Positions 40,149-50,876 of a DNA stretch of 64,000 nt are shown in pieces. A program made the position numbers and the translations under genes. Source of the DNA: Closterium sp. Naga37s-1 (Eukaryota; Streptophyta; Zygnematophyceae; Desmidiales; Closteriaceae); contig CANJKZ010000978.1 in assembly GCA_947471745.1 (NCBI GenBank), positions 495,501 through 559,500 on the forward strand, read 5' to 3'. Every line of letters starts with the position of its first letter. The first letter of the stretch is position 1. The notes under the pieces were generated by a model that was not told the DNA's origin, did not search any database, and saw only the letters and a program-made list of their open reading frames with translations.

Positions 40149-41400
40149 CGCTGATGATCACTAGACTAAAGTGCCTTGGTGAATATATAAGCAGTGTTGG
40201 CCCTAGTGGCCACGTAAGCAAGACGAAGCTAACCACGCTGCTGCAACTCTCGAGCAAGGAAGTAACGCAGAGCGATGTGCTTCGTTCTATGCTCCAGTCT
40301 GTGCTCCTGACACAAGGCAATCATGGCCTTGTTGTCTACGTACAGAACTGGAGAAGAACGAGGCCGCTCTCCCAAGTCGGTCAGCAGGTAGGTGAGCCAG
40401 CGTAACTCCTGTGCAGCCATGGCCCCTGCGTAGATCTCAGCCTCACAACTGGAACTGAGAACAGAAAATGAGCGGGTAGACAGCCAAGAAACAGAGTCGG
40501 AGCCAAGGCTGAAAGTGTAACCTTGTGACGACCGCTGCGTAGCCAAGTCATCAACCCAAGAAGCGTCTGAGTGTCCAGTGAGGACAACTGGACCCTGTCC
40601 TCCAAGCACGAGCCCCATGCCCGATGTACTGCACAAGTAGCGCAACACCCTCTTAGCGGCCTCCCAGTGATCTGGTCGGTGTCTCCCGGGCGCAACGTAG
40701 CGTGCCAGGATGCTAAGAGGGTAGGCAAGGTCAGGTCGAGTGCAGGTCATCAGGTACATGAGGCAGCCCACAAGCTCTGGATACGGGCCACTCGGCTCTA
40801 CGGACTCGTCCGAAGGTGGAGCTGAGAGCGAGTGACCGGTAGGCAGAGGAGTGGACTGTGGCGAGGAGTACCGAAAGCCAAAGCGCTGAAGGACCTGGTG
40901 CACCATGTGTGACTGAGTCAGGGTGATGGTGCGTCGTGCTCTGTCCCGGGTGATCTGCAAGCCAAGATAGCTTGTCAGCTCACCCAGGTCAGTGCAGGTG
41001 TGTCACTTCTACAGCTCCGAATTCACAAGGGCCGGAGCCTCAGTGTCAGCAGTGGCAAAGACCAAGTTGTTGACGTACACGAGGACGTAGAACGGCGGCA
41101 GCGAAGTGTCGGTGCGTAGAAACAGCGACAAGTCAGCACTCGAAGGAGCAAACCCAAGAGCCGCAAGGGTAGTCCTCAGTGTGTCGTGCCACTCGCGAGG
41201 CGCCTGGCGGAGACCGTACACTGGCCGCCGGAGGCTCCACTGGGTACCTGTAGGAAACGACCCAGTGAAGCCAGGTGGGCGGCGCACCCAGATCTCCTCG
41301 TGCAGGCTGCCCTGTAAGAAAGATGTGCTGAAGTCTAGAGAGTGAAGCTCATAGTCACGATGAGCAGCAACGTGCTGCAGTACCCGAAGTGTAGTCATCT
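40149..41400 (-). pseudogene. Element H reverse transcriptase and RNase H
   Basis: From 41398: MTTLRVLQHVAAHRDYELH, DFSTSFLQGSLHEE, VYGLRQAPREWHDTL, then FYVLVYVNNLVFA. Both catalytic Asp of YVDD are Asn. A stop follows at SEL (41009). From 40960: ITRDRARRTITLTQSHMV, MYLMTCTRPDLAYPL, HSDASWVDD, SSSCEAEIYAGA, LYVDNKAMI, to a TAG at 40229 after LQQRG, with a few RNase H residues beyond in frame. RNase H acidic residues remain; the polymerase cannot work. Confidence 0.88.
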
Positions 41401-42095
41401 TTGGGGTGGGGAGAAGTTCTGGAAGAAGTCAACTCCCTGTCGCTGACTGAAGCCTCAAGCAACGTAACGAGCCTTGAAGGCAGGCGGAGAACCCGGCGGC
41501 CGCTTCACCCTGAAAATCCACATGCCATCGACTATGTTCGCCCCAGAAGGGGGAACTGCGTCGATGTAGGTGCCTATGGACTTCTAGGATGCCATCTCTG
41601 CGTCCATGGCTGTCTGCCTCTGAGAGGAGTAGGGACCCGTAATCGCCTCTGCGTAAGAGCGTGGGGTCGGGATGTCTGGTGCATCCGGGTCTCCCTCAGG
41701 TGCAATCAGCATGGACACGAGATGAGGTACAGCAGCTGCAAAACACTCAAACTCCTCTTGCTTGTCCCCAAGAGCACACTCACCCCCGACGGATGGAGGA
41801 CAGTCAGATTCAGACTCAGCAACAAGACTAGCGGCGTAGTCGAGACGACAGGCGGCAGCAAAGTCAACAAGCCCAGCAACTAGGACAGATGTAGCAAAAG
41901 ACTCAAACGAAGGGTCACTGACAACAGTGGCAAGAAGACAAGGGACAGTAGGACTGGCAGCAGGAACTAAGTCAGAATCAGAATCCGGACCGTCAGCAAG
42001 AGAGGACGCAGGAGGAGACGGCTGGGGGACATGCTGTGGAACAGAGGAAGGACGAAGTGCCATATGGTGCGTGCCCGGGACAGGTTGAGGACGCT
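41401..42095 (-). pseudogene. Element H linker and polymerase N-terminus
   Basis: From 42063: MALRPSSVPQHVPQPSPPAS, VDFAAACRLDYAASLVAESE, PHLVSMLIAPEGDPDAPDIP and PRSYAEAITGPYSSQRQTAM, ending at a stop near 41584 in MAS, where relatives continue WKSTGTY. The polymerase N-terminus then reads on to 41401 in broken frames. Upstream of 42063 similarity continues only to about 42095. Confidence 0.82.
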
Positions 42096-42490
42096 AACGC
42101 GGAGCAGGACGGGGCCGGATCGGGCCGTTTAGGGGCGGCGTAGGGGCCGCGTAGGGGCCGCGTAGGGGCCGCGTGGGGGGCCGCGTAGGGGCCGCGTAGG
42201 GGCTGCGTAGGGGCCGCGTAGGGGCCGCGTAGGGGCCGCGTAGGGGCGGGGCCGCGTCAGGGACGGGTCCGCGCCAGGTACGGGGCCGCGACGGAGCCGT
42301 TTAGGGGCGGCGTAGGGTCGCGTAGGGGCCGCATAGGGGCCGTTAGGGGCCGCTAGGGGGTCGCGAAAAAAAAAAAAAAAAAAAAAAAAATAGGGCAGGG
42401 CGCGAGACGCGCTTCGGGCAGCTAAAAACAAATTTCTTATGGTGGGCCCTTAGGGAGGAACGGTCCCATGAGGGAACCTGCTCTATACCA
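42096..42490 (-). repeat. G-type leader fused to element H
   Basis: Matches the distal leader of G (about 37095-37421): GGGGCCGCGTA units, an A/T run (here about 25 A, 42366-42390, versus 11 in G), the CAGCTAAAAACAAATTTC stretch, GGGCCCACC box, hairpin and primer site. No gene. Confidence 0.85.
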
Positions 42491-42609
42491 TGTGAAGATT
42501 GAAACAGGAATGAATGAACTAGGAGAGTGTGAGATACAAATATGAAAGCTGTACCCCTTAGTGTCTACCCCACTACAGCCTACATAGGCTAAGGCATATA
42601 TATCTGACA
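42491..42609 (-). repeat. G-type LTR, third copy
   Basis: 119 bp, about two to three differences from each LTR of G. Its outer flank is TAAAT (42610-42614), the same five bases that flank the G 3' LTR at 30048-30052. These two LTRs are therefore the original ends of one insertion into the J 3' LTR. Confidence 0.92.
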
Positions 42610-42864
42610 TAAATGTATAAGCTATAATGTTCTGACACACCCCCATAGGCAAAGTGGGGGAGAACAAGTGGTCAAAACACCAGTGAAGAAAAGAAAAGCA
42701 AGCTCAGGGTGGATCACAAAGTCACCACACAGTCCGAGCACAAGCAAAGGGCCACAACGCCAGTTCACATGCAGAGTTTTATATAACAGAACAAACAATA
42801 CCGTGATCATACCCTAGCAAGTGCAAGCATGTAGGTATATATCTAGATCAGAGTACAAGCAGAG

Positions 42865-44216
42865 TCAAGCGGTAAGCAAGTGAGGCAAAGTAGGCACAAG
42901 GCCTAACACAGTAACAAAGCGCTGATGAACACCAGGCGGAAGTGCCTTGGTGAAGACATCAGCAGTGTTGGCCCAAGTGGCCACGTACGCAAGACGAAGC
43001 TGGCCACGCTGCTGCAACTCTCGAGCAAGGAAGTATTGCAGAGCGATGTGCTTCGTTCTGTGCTCCAGTCTGTGCTCCTGACACAAGGCAATCATGGCCT
43101 TGTTATCTACGTACAGAACTGGAGGCGAATGAGGCTGCTCTCCCAAGTCGGTCAGCAGGTAAGTGAGCCAGCATAGCTCCTGAGCAGCCATGGCCCCGGC
43201 GTAGATCTCAGCCTCACAACTGGAGCTGAGAACCGAAGACGAGTGGGTAGACCGCCAAGAAACAGAGCCGGAACAAGGGCTGAAGGTGTAACCCTGTGAC
43301 GACCGCTGCGTAGCTGAGTTGTCAACCCAGGAGGCGTCTGCGTGACCAGTGAGGACAACTGGACCCCGTCCTCCAAGCACGAGCCCCATGCCTGACGTAC
43401 TGCACAAGTAACGCAGTACCCTCTTCGCAGCATCCCAGTGCACCTTTCGGTGCCTTTCGGGAGCCACGTAGCGAGCCAGGAGGCTGAGAGGGTACGCGAG
43501 GTCGGGTCGAGTGCACGTCATCAGGTACATGAGGCAACCCACAAGCTCGGGGTACGGACCACTCGGCTCTACGGACTCGTCCGAAGGTGGAGCTGAGAGC
43601 GAGTGGTTGGTAGACAGAGGATTGGGCTGTGGCGAGGAGAACTGGAAGCCGAAGCGCTGAAGGACCTGGTGCACCATGTGTGACTGAGTCAGGGTGATGG
43701 TGCGCCGAGCTCTGTCCCGGGTGATCTATAAGCCAAGATAGCTGCGCAGTTCACCCAGGTCAATGCAGGTGTGTCTCTTCTGCTGCTTCGACTTCACAAG
43801 AGTCAGTGCCTCAGTGTCAGCAGTGGCAAAGATGAGGTCGTCGACGTAGACAAGGACGTAGAACGGTGGCAACGAGGTGTCGGTGCGTAGAAACAGCGAC
43901 GGGTCAGCAGTAGCAGGAGCAAACCCAAGAGCCGCAAGTGTAGTCCTCAGTGTGTCGTGCCACGTGCGAGGCGCCTGGCGGAGACCGTAGACTAGCCGCT
44001 GAAGACTCCACTAAGTACCTGCAGGAAAAGACTCAGTGAAACCAGGTGGGCGGCGCAACCAGATCTCCTCGTGCAGGCTGCCCTGCAGGAAAGCTGTGCT
44101 GAAGTCCAGAGAGTGCAACTCGTAGTCACGCTGAGCAGCGACGTGCAGCAACACCGAAGAGTAGTCATCTTCGGGGTGGGGGAGAAATTCTGGAAGTAGT
44201 CAACTCCCTGTCGCTG
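42865..44216 (-). pseudogene. Element J reverse transcriptase and RNase H
   Basis: Reading leftward from 44216: QRQGVDYFQNFSPTPK, a 1-bp problem near 44155, AAQRDYELHSLDFSTAFLQG, a TAG near 44010 (GT-WSL), LRQAPRTWHDTL, an intact-looking YVDDLIFA, another stop near 43730 (LGL-ITRD), then 270 open codons from MVHQVLQRFGF with MYLMTCTRPDLAYPL, HADASWVDN, SSSCEAEIYAGA, LYVDNKAMI and TADVFTKALPPG to the stop at 42865. RNase H is largely preserved. Confidence 0.87.
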
Positions 44217-44754
44217 TCAGAAGCCTCTAGCAACGTAACGCGCCTTGAAGGCAGGCGGAGAACCCGGCGGCCGCTTCACCCTGAAGATCCACATGCCATC
44301 GACTATGTTCGCCCCAGGTGGGGGAACCTCATCGACGTAGGTGCCTGTGGACTTCCAGGATGCCATCTCAGCATCCATGGCTGCCTGCCACTGAGAGGAG
44401 TAAGGACCCGTAATCGCCTCTGCGTAAGAGCGCGGGGTCGGGATGTCTGGAGCATCTGGGTCTCCCTCAGGGGCAAGCAGCAAAGAAGCGAAACGAGGTA
44501 CTGCAGCTGCAAGAGACTCAAAGTCCTCCTGCCTGTCCTCAACGACGTCCGTGCCAAGAGCAAACTCACCCCTGACGGACGGAGGACTGGTAGACGCAGA
44601 CTCAGCAACAAGAGCAGAGGCGTAGTCTAGACAACAGGCAGCAGCAAAGTCAAGCAGCTCAGCAACGAGAGCGGACGCAGCAGCAGACTCAAAAGAAGGG
44701 TCAGTGACAGCAGTGGCGAGGAGATGAGAGACAGTGGGACTGGCAGCACGAGCG
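44217..44754 (-). pseudogene. Element J polymerase N-terminus
   Basis: LLAPEGDPDAPDIPTPRSYA, SQWQAAMDAEMASWK, GTYVDEVPPPGANIVDGMW and FKARYVARGF to a TGA (44217) that replaces Ser of FSQRQ. This is two codons before the stop shared by B and M, so it is independent. Upstream of 44483 the frame is broken but VDFAAACCLDYASALVAES-like sequence runs to the K insertion. Confidence 0.85.
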
Positions 44755-44914
44755 TGTGAGAATAGTAGGCGAGAATGATTGACTAGGAAAAGGGAAGGGG
44801 TACAAGTAGAATGTCAAGAGAAATCTCTACCCCCTAAGGCTAAACCCACTATAGCCTAGACAACTATAAACACATGAACTAAGCCTAGATATAACTAAGC
44901 ATATATGTTTGACA
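44755..44914 (-). repeat. Solo LTR K (160 bp)
   Basis: Bounded by a perfect duplication GAGCG (44750-44754 and 44915-44919) in the J linker. Minus strand TGTCAAACATATATGC...CTATTCTCACA, with TG...CA ends and the shared core AGGCTATAGTGGG, but otherwise unlike the LTRs of B, C, E, G, H and J. It represents another short-LTR family of which only the solo LTR is present. Confidence 0.93.
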
Positions 44915-44919
44915 GAGCG

Positions 44920-46664
44920 TGGTTAGACTCAGGGTCAGGGACCTCAGGAAGAGAGGACTCAGGAGGAGCTGGCAGAGGAACACGTAGAGGAACAGAGGAA
45001 GGACGAAGGGTCATACCGTGCGTGCCAGGGACAGGAGGAGGACGCGAATGAGGATGGCAACGAGCAGTGCGAACAGGCGAGACAGGATGAGACGCAGGCT
45101 CACGACGCTCTGTAAGACCGCCGGACTACTCAGTGTAAGGAGAAGGAGCAGGCAGTGAAGAGGCCGGCTGTAACGGCAGCTACGACTGGTCAGGCGGGGG
45201 ACACAGGAGGGGAGGAGTAAGGGCAGCAGAAGGCGGGGTACCAAGAACTTGCTGGAGCAGGGGAACGAAGTACGGTCGCGGCCGCACAGTGCCACTAGGG
45301 TCAACAGCTCCAGCTCCTCCACCTCCAGCGCCACCAGCGCCAGTAGTAACAGACTCCGTAAGGTCTCCAGCACCAGCACCCTCAACACCACCGGTCCCGG
45401 CAGCTCCAGTACCCCGGGTACGAGCACCTCCAGGACCAGTGGTCGCAGTACCTCCAGTAACACCAGCTCCAGCAGCAACTCCAGTACCTCCAGCTCCAGC
45501 AGCGCCAGCACCTCCAGCTCCAGAAGCTCCACTCCGAAGGCGCGTACGCCGAACAAACCACTCACGCAACTGCTGCGGAGACAGTCTCGGCGAAGCACCA
45601 GCAGAACCTCCAGACGAAGCAGCACCCTGAGGCTCCGCACTTCCAGACTCCGCACCCTTCGACGCAGCACCTCCAGGCTCAACACACTCAGGCTCAGCAC
45701 CCCCAGGCTCACCACTCCCAGTCGCAACACCCCTAGGCTCAACACCCCCAGGCTCAGCACCCCCAGTCTCAACACCCCTAGGCTCAGCACCCCCAGTCTC
45801 AGCACCCTCAGACTCCGCACCCCCAGGCCCCGCACCCCCAAGCTCCGCACCCCCAGACGCAGCACCTCGAGCAGCACCTGAGTCGACAGCTACCTGAACA
45901 GGCTCAGGACCAGGGAGAGGGTCTACCCGAGACACACCTGAGGGAGCAGGACCCTGGGGCGGGAGGGGGTCTACCAGAGGGGGATCGGGAGCAAGGAAGA
46001 GCGGCGGGGGCGGGGGAGGGGCAGAGCGGTAGGGGAAGAGGCGGTAAAAGGGAACCGGCTTGTCAAACGTGACGTCCTGACAAGGAAAGACACGGCGCGA
46101 GGTGGGGTGGTAAAACTGCCAGCCAGGTGCGTCGGGGACAAAGCCAAGGAAGACGCAGGGGATAGCACGGGGGGAGAGCTTGTCCGCGGACGTATCGCGA
46201 ACAAAGGCACGAGATCCCCAGACCCGGAACACCGACGCATCGCCAACCTTCCCCGTCCAACGCAGTGTGGGCAAGGTCTCCGGCAAGGAGACACGGGGCC
46301 AGAGGTTGAGCTGATGCGCAGCGTACCAGACCGCAAACGGCCACAGAAAATGGGGAGCAGCCGCATGGATCATGGAGGTACGAGCGACCTCCATGACTAA
46401 GCCAATGCGGAGCTCAGCAATCCCATTTTGTTGAGGGGATTCCGGAAGCATGAACGACTGGAGAATGCCCTCCCCACGACAAAAGTCCCGCAAGAGGGTG
46501 GAGGAGAACTCACCACCTCTGTCAGAGTGCAGACGCAAGACAAGAAGGTCCTGGCCGAACCGCTCGCGGAGCTGGAGACGGACTGTGCGGATCCAAGGGA
46601 TCAAGACATCAACGACCTGACCCTTGCTGCGCAAGGGGAAGGCCGTGGTGTACCGCGTGTAAGT
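44920..46664 (-). pseudogene. Element J integrase core and linker
   Basis: From about 46664: YTRYTTAFPLRSKGQ, LHSDRGGEFSSTLLRDF, NGIAELRIGLV (Glu kept), FLWPFAVWYAAHQLN, FYHPTSRRVFPCQDVTF, then PLPGPEPVQVAVDSGAARG and a repeat linker of GGAEPGGVEPRGV type, Gly-Ala tracts and RPRPYFVPLLQQVLG, to a stop at 45180. Below 45180 the linker is frame-broken to 44920. It joins the upstream integrase part only through a deletion near 46660. Confidence 0.85.
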
Positions 46665-47506
46665 AGAAAGTAGCGCTCGCGGCTCTGTCCACTGACGCGG
46701 GCTGGGCCCCACACGTCCATGTGGAGAGTCTGCAGGGGAGCAGTCGTCGGGGGAAACGAGGAGGAGTGAGGAGCGGCGCGCTGCCGCCCCTCGACACAAG
46801 GGAGGCAGGGCGGGGCAGGCGAGGGCGGCAGGGGAGGCAGAGACCTGGGGAGACCAGAGACAAGAAGACGAGAGTGCATGCCACGAAGGCGAGGCAGGGA
46901 GGGGTGACCGAGGCGGTGGTGCCATAGAAGAGTCTGGTGCGACAGGAGACGACACGAGCAAGAGGCGGCTACCTGACCTGAAGCAGACACCTGAGCAGAC
47001 GCAACTACCGGAGAAGGCTCGGTAGCGAGTGTGTACAGACTCGACCCTGGCCGACGAGTGAACGTGGCCAGGTGACGCCCCGTCCGTGTGCACGTGCAGA
47101 TCGACACACGCTGACCCCCTGGAGTGGTGGTAGTGACCATCGCATCCTGGAGGGCAGCGGTACTCACCAAGTTCGTAGAGAACGAGGGGAGGTGAAGACC
47201 TAACAGTGAGCCGGATGGAACCGCCGGACACGGGAGGACAGTGGAGGAACGGGCCACGACCGGTCCCCTGGAGGGGTCAGCCAGTCTGACCGGGACAGGT
47301 GCAGGAAGAGGAGTGAGGGTGGTGCTGTCACGAAAGAAACAGCGCGAGGCGCCTGAGTCCAACGTGAAGGTGTGCAAGGCCTGAGCAGGCGCAGTACCAG
47401 GGAGAGTACCAGTTTCACTAGCACCTAGAGCAGCAGCTGCTATACTTGGGTCAGGCGGCACACACCGGTAACAGTCACCCTCAGCACTAACAGACAAAGC
47501 ATACAT
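46665..47506 (-). pseudogene. Element J protease and integrase N-terminal part
   Basis: MYALSVSAEGDCYRCVPPDP, the protease motif FTLDSGASRCFF (intact, about 47360), LHLPSFSTNLVS, CTRTGRHLATF, the zinc domain WHHRLGHPSLPRLRG ... CLPCVEG, and the first catalytic Asp in LHMDVWGP. Just after RERYFLL a deletion of about 17 bp compared with E removes VVDDY and shifts the frame. Confidence 0.87.
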
Positions 47507-48780
47507 AGCAGAAAGAATAGCATCAAAGTCTATGTCAAAGATAGCAATCCTAGACTTAAGCAGATCAGCCCAGCGAGGGAGCTCGACGTCGTCACCAAAC
47601 TCAGCACGCCAAGCGTCGTCAAGGCGGGAGAAGCAGCGGTGCTGAGTGTGGAGCCGCCCGCAAGTCTGACCAGCATGGTCACCCGTGCGAATGACATACG
47701 GGCAACTACCCCCAGACGCCCCACGCAGAAACCACTCACGAAGCTGCTGGGGAGACGGGGTCTCGCTCCGACGCTGCTGCTGCTGACGCTGGCCACCCCC
47801 AGAACTGACACGCAGAGCGCCAGTCCCACCGCTACTAGTCCCACCGCCTCCATCGCCGCCACTCCCACCGTTGCCTCCACCATCGCAACCAGAGGCCCCA
47901 CTCCCGCCAACAGTCCCACCGCCGCCACCACCTCAACTGCTGCCCCCACCACCACTCCCGCAGCCACCTCCACCACTGCCGCTGCCACCTCCACCACCCC
48001 GGCCACCCTTGCCCTTGCTGCTGCGGCGCTTCGCACTAGCAGAAGCAGCCCCGACGTCCTCAGGAACAGAGACGTCTGCAGCAGCAGCAGAGGAGTAGGA
48101 GGGGGCGAGGGGGAGCACCCGTCAAAGAAGGGCGGGCGCGGAGTGCCACGAGCAGCACCTACAGCAACTGCACTAGTCTCAGCTGCGAGGAGATGCTGCT
48201 CGAGGAGGTCAACAGTGAGGGAGGTGGGGTCAAGAGAGAGGAAGTGGTCCCTAACAGAGCGAAGAGAGTCAGGGAGGCGGGTGACTAAAAAGTAGAGAGT
48301 GATGTACATCGGGGGCGGGTTCCTGTCAAGGAACTCAGCAGAAATGGCAGCGCGGTAGCGAGCGTCACTAGCGCGAAGGTGGGAAACCAGGTCCTCGACT
48401 ATGGTAAAGGCGGACAGCTCTGGGAACAGATAGGGAAGAAGGAGGCGGCCTAGAGCAGCAGTGGCAGGGGAGGAGTAGCGAGTGACTACGGCGTCGTACA
48501 GTGCCTGCGCTGTCCTGTGCTGTCCGAAGTGAGCGCATTCAGCTAATGGCAGGTGGTTGCGAATGGCTAAGCGGGCAGCAGCGTCATGAGTAAGCCACTG
48601 TGAGCGAGTCGAACTGTCAGCTGTGGCGGGAGGGGCAGGAGCAGCGCCTGATACTAGATCAAACAGCGAGACACTGTCCTTAGAATCGCTCAGTAGGTAC
48701 AGCTGCAGGTCGTCTAGCCACGTGTCAAACTGAACAGGTCTGTCCTCATGATCAAACGCGAGAACCCAAAGCAAAGCCAT
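47507..48780 (-). pseudogene. Element J gag
   Basis: Starts at 48780 with MALLWVLAFDHEDRPVQFD, aligned to the E start; a longer open frame upstream is leader. It proceeds TWLDDLQLYLLSDSKD, RLAIRNHLPLAECAHF, YLFPELSAFTIVEDL, NPPPMYITLYFLVTRLP and PPFFDGCSPSP. A frameshift near 48105-48120 follows. In the shifted frame are the SAKRRSSKGKGG stretch, a Gly tract and the motif CPYVIRTGDHAGQTC with GRLHTQHRC (C-X13-C-X3-H-X4-C), then FGDDVELPRWADLLK. Confidence 0.86.
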
Positions 48781-49466
48781 AGCTGTGCAATACGCAGGAT
48801 AGTAGGACCAACTGTAGCAGTAGCAGCAGTGACAGTGGGGCAAGGGGCCGACGGGGCCAGGCGCGGGCTAAGGACGGGGCCGGGCGCGAGGCTAGGGGCC
48901 GACGTGGGGGCCGGGTGCGGGCGAGGGACAGGGCCGGGCGCGGGCAAGGTACGGGGCCGGGCGCGGGCTAGGTACGGGGCCGGGCGCTGGGCTAGGGTCG
49001 TGGCCGGGCGTGGGGTTGGGTACGGGGCCGGGCGCGAACTAGGTACAGGGCTGGGCGCGAGTTAGGTACGGGGCCGGGCGCGGGCTAGGAACGGGGCCGG
49101 GCGCGGGCTAGGTACGGGGCCGGGCGCGGGCTAGGTATGGGGCCGGGCGCGGGCTAGGAACGAGGCCGCGCGCGGGCTAGGTACTGGGCCAGGAGCAGGC
49201 TAGGTACGGGGCCGGGCGCGAGCTAGGTATGGGGCCGGATGCGGGCTAGGTACGGGGCCGGGCGCGGGCTAGGGACGGGGCTAGGCGCGGGCTAGGTACG
49301 TGGCCGGGCGCGGGCTAGGTACGAGGCTGGGCGCGGGCTAGGGACGGGGCCGGGCGCGGGGCTAGGGGCCGACGGGGCCGGGCGCGGGTTAGGAGCGACG
49401 GGCCGGGCGCGCGTAGGCTAGGGGCGAGTACTAGCAGTGTAGCAGGTGGTGGGCCCAAGGAACCTG
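48781..49466 (-). repeat. GC-rich repeat leader of element J
   Basis: About 48840-49420 on the plus strand is a near-regular array of GGTACGGGGCCGGGCGCGGG plus CTA, about 23-25 bp per unit and roughly two dozen units. The GGGCCCACCA box lies next to the LTR but the hairpin seen in other families is missing. Confidence 0.87.
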
Positions 49467-49485
49467 CTCTGATTCGAGGTGAAAA

Positions 49486-49609
49486 CTACAAACGAGAATG
49501 AATGAACTAGCAAACAGTTGGGTACAAGTACTAACCCTAATTGGGTTGTACCCCTTATGGGCTACCCCACTACAACCTACACAAATGTATAAGCTATAAT
49601 GTTGTGACA
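49486..49609 (-). repeat. 5' LTR of element J (124 bp)
   Basis: Minus strand TGTCACAACATT...GTAGTTTTCA. The primer site next to it (49467-49485) reads CCTCGAATCAGAGCAGG on the minus strand, i.e. the C-type site GAATCAGAGCAGG with changed first bases. Confidence 0.88.
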
Positions 49610-49897
49610 TAAAGATATCTATCAGTGTACAACAAGAGCAAGTCAAGCAACCAGCAGGTGAGGCAGAATGGGTACAAGCCCAAGAGCAGTGCAGAAACTC
49701 TGATGATCACCAGACCCAAGGGCCTTGGTGAGCACATCAGCAGTGTTGGCCCGCGAGGCCACGTAGGAAAGGCGGAGCTGATGACGCTGCTGCAGCTCAA
49801 GCGCAAGGAAGTAGCGAAGAGCAATGTGCATCATTCTGTGCTCGAGTCTCTGCTCGTGACTCAAGGCAAGCATTGCCTTGTTGTCGACGTACAGAAC
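49610..49897 (-). pseudogene. Element L: RNase H C-terminal remnant
   Basis: From 49897: TVLYVDNKAMLALSHEQRLE, HIALRYFLALELQQRHQLR, YVASRANTADVLTKALGSG and GLVPILPHLLVA. It is the RNase H end of a minus-strand short-LTR element, cut on the right by M (left target copy AGAAC at 49893-49897) and on the left by the J LTR in its 3' untranslated region. The rest of L must be outside the window. Confidence 0.88.
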
Positions 49898-50028
49898 TGT
49901 CAAACTTATATGCTATAGTCTGTTTAGGCTGTAGTGGGGTAGTTCTTATAGGGTACAACACTTTTAGGTTTCCTACTTGTACCCACCTGCTTCCTAGTTC
50001 AGTCATTCATTCGTTCCATTTTCTCACA
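49898..50028 (+). repeat. 5' LTR of element M (131 bp)
   Basis: TGTCAAAC...TTTTCTCACA, closely similar to the B LTR with a few differences, including the same core AGGCTGTAGTGGGGTAG. Confidence 0.95.
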
Positions 50029-50044
50029 TGGTATTCTGAGCAGG
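50029..50044 (+). promoter_or_regulatory. Primer binding site of element M
   Basis: TGGTATTCTGAGCAGG, identical to B, followed by the same hairpin GTTCCCTCGTGGGAAC. Confidence 0.82.
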
Positions 50045-50876
50045 TTCCCTCGTGGGAACGTTTTTTTTAGGGCCCACCACGAATTTATTTTTTTTCCTGC
50101 CCTGCCCGAAGCGCGCCTCGCGCCTGCCCTAGCTACGCAGTCGCCCGCCCTTCCCTAGCCGGCCCCTTCTCAGCCGGCCCGTCCCGGCCTGTTCCGGGCC
50201 CGTCGCGGCCCCTTTGCCGCCCGTCGCGGCCCCTTTCCCGCCCGTCGCGGCCTGTTCGCCGCCCGTCGCGGACCCTTTGACGCCCATTGCGGCCTGTTCG
50301 CCGCCCGTCGCGGTCCACTTTGCCGCCCGTCGCGGCCTGTTCGCCGCCCGTCTCGACCTCTGCCCAGCAGCCGCCCTGTCGCGGCCACTACCCTGCACTT
50401 CGCCGCCAGTCGCGGCCTCTGCCCTGCAGCCGCCCCCTGTCGCAGCCCTGCCCTGCTGCCGCCCCAGTCGCGGCCCTGCCTTCGCCGCTGTCGCAGCCTC
50501 TGCTCTGCAGCCGCCCCTGTCGCGGCCCTACTCTGCTGCCGCCCCTGTCGCGGCCCTGCCCTGCGGCCGCCCACTGTCGCGGCCCTGCCTTCGCCGCCCG
50601 TCGCGGCCCCTACCCTGCAGCCGCCCTCTGTCGCGGCCCTGCCCTGCAGCAGCCCCTGTCGTGGCCCTGCCCTGCACCCGCCCCCGGTAAGCACCTGCGC
50701 TGTCCTGCCGCGCCGTGCCGCCTGCTGCCGCGCCGCGCTGCCAGGAACCGAGCCGCGCCGCCCAGCCGAGCCGCGCCGCCCAGCCGAGCTGCGCCGCCTT
50801 TGCCGAGCCGCGCCGCACTGCCGAGCCGCGCTGCCCTTCTTCTTGCCCTGCTTCTGCTGCCACTGCTCCTACTGCT
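50045..50876 (+). repeat. GC-rich repeat leader of element M
   Basis: Units CGCCCGTCGCGGCCCCTTT and CGCGGCCCTGCCCTGC as in B but in different number and order, then GCCGAGCCGCGCC units. It ends just before the gag ATG at 50877. Confidence 0.85.

Larger units (their letters stand above)
39758..42095 (-). mobile_element. Copia element H, 3' half only
   Basis: Minus-strand element with its 3' LTR at 39758-39888, purine-tract hairpin, RNase H, reverse transcriptase and part of the linker. At about 42095 it passes abruptly into a G-type leader, so gag, protease and integrase are gone. Left flank GGTCC (39753-39757); no partner found. Coding parts carry stops and catalytic losses. Confidence 0.85.
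42610..49609 (-). mobile_element. Copia element J, degraded
   Basis: Minus-strand element from the tail of its 3' LTR (42610-42637; the rest at 29946-30052) through RNase H, polymerase, linker, integrase, protease and gag to a leader and 5' LTR at 49486-49609. The parts are in order without large gaps apart from solo LTR K. Several stops, an integrase deletion and frameshifts disable it. Right flank is element L; the left flank of the separated LTR piece is F, so the two ends no longer agree. Confidence 0.87.
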
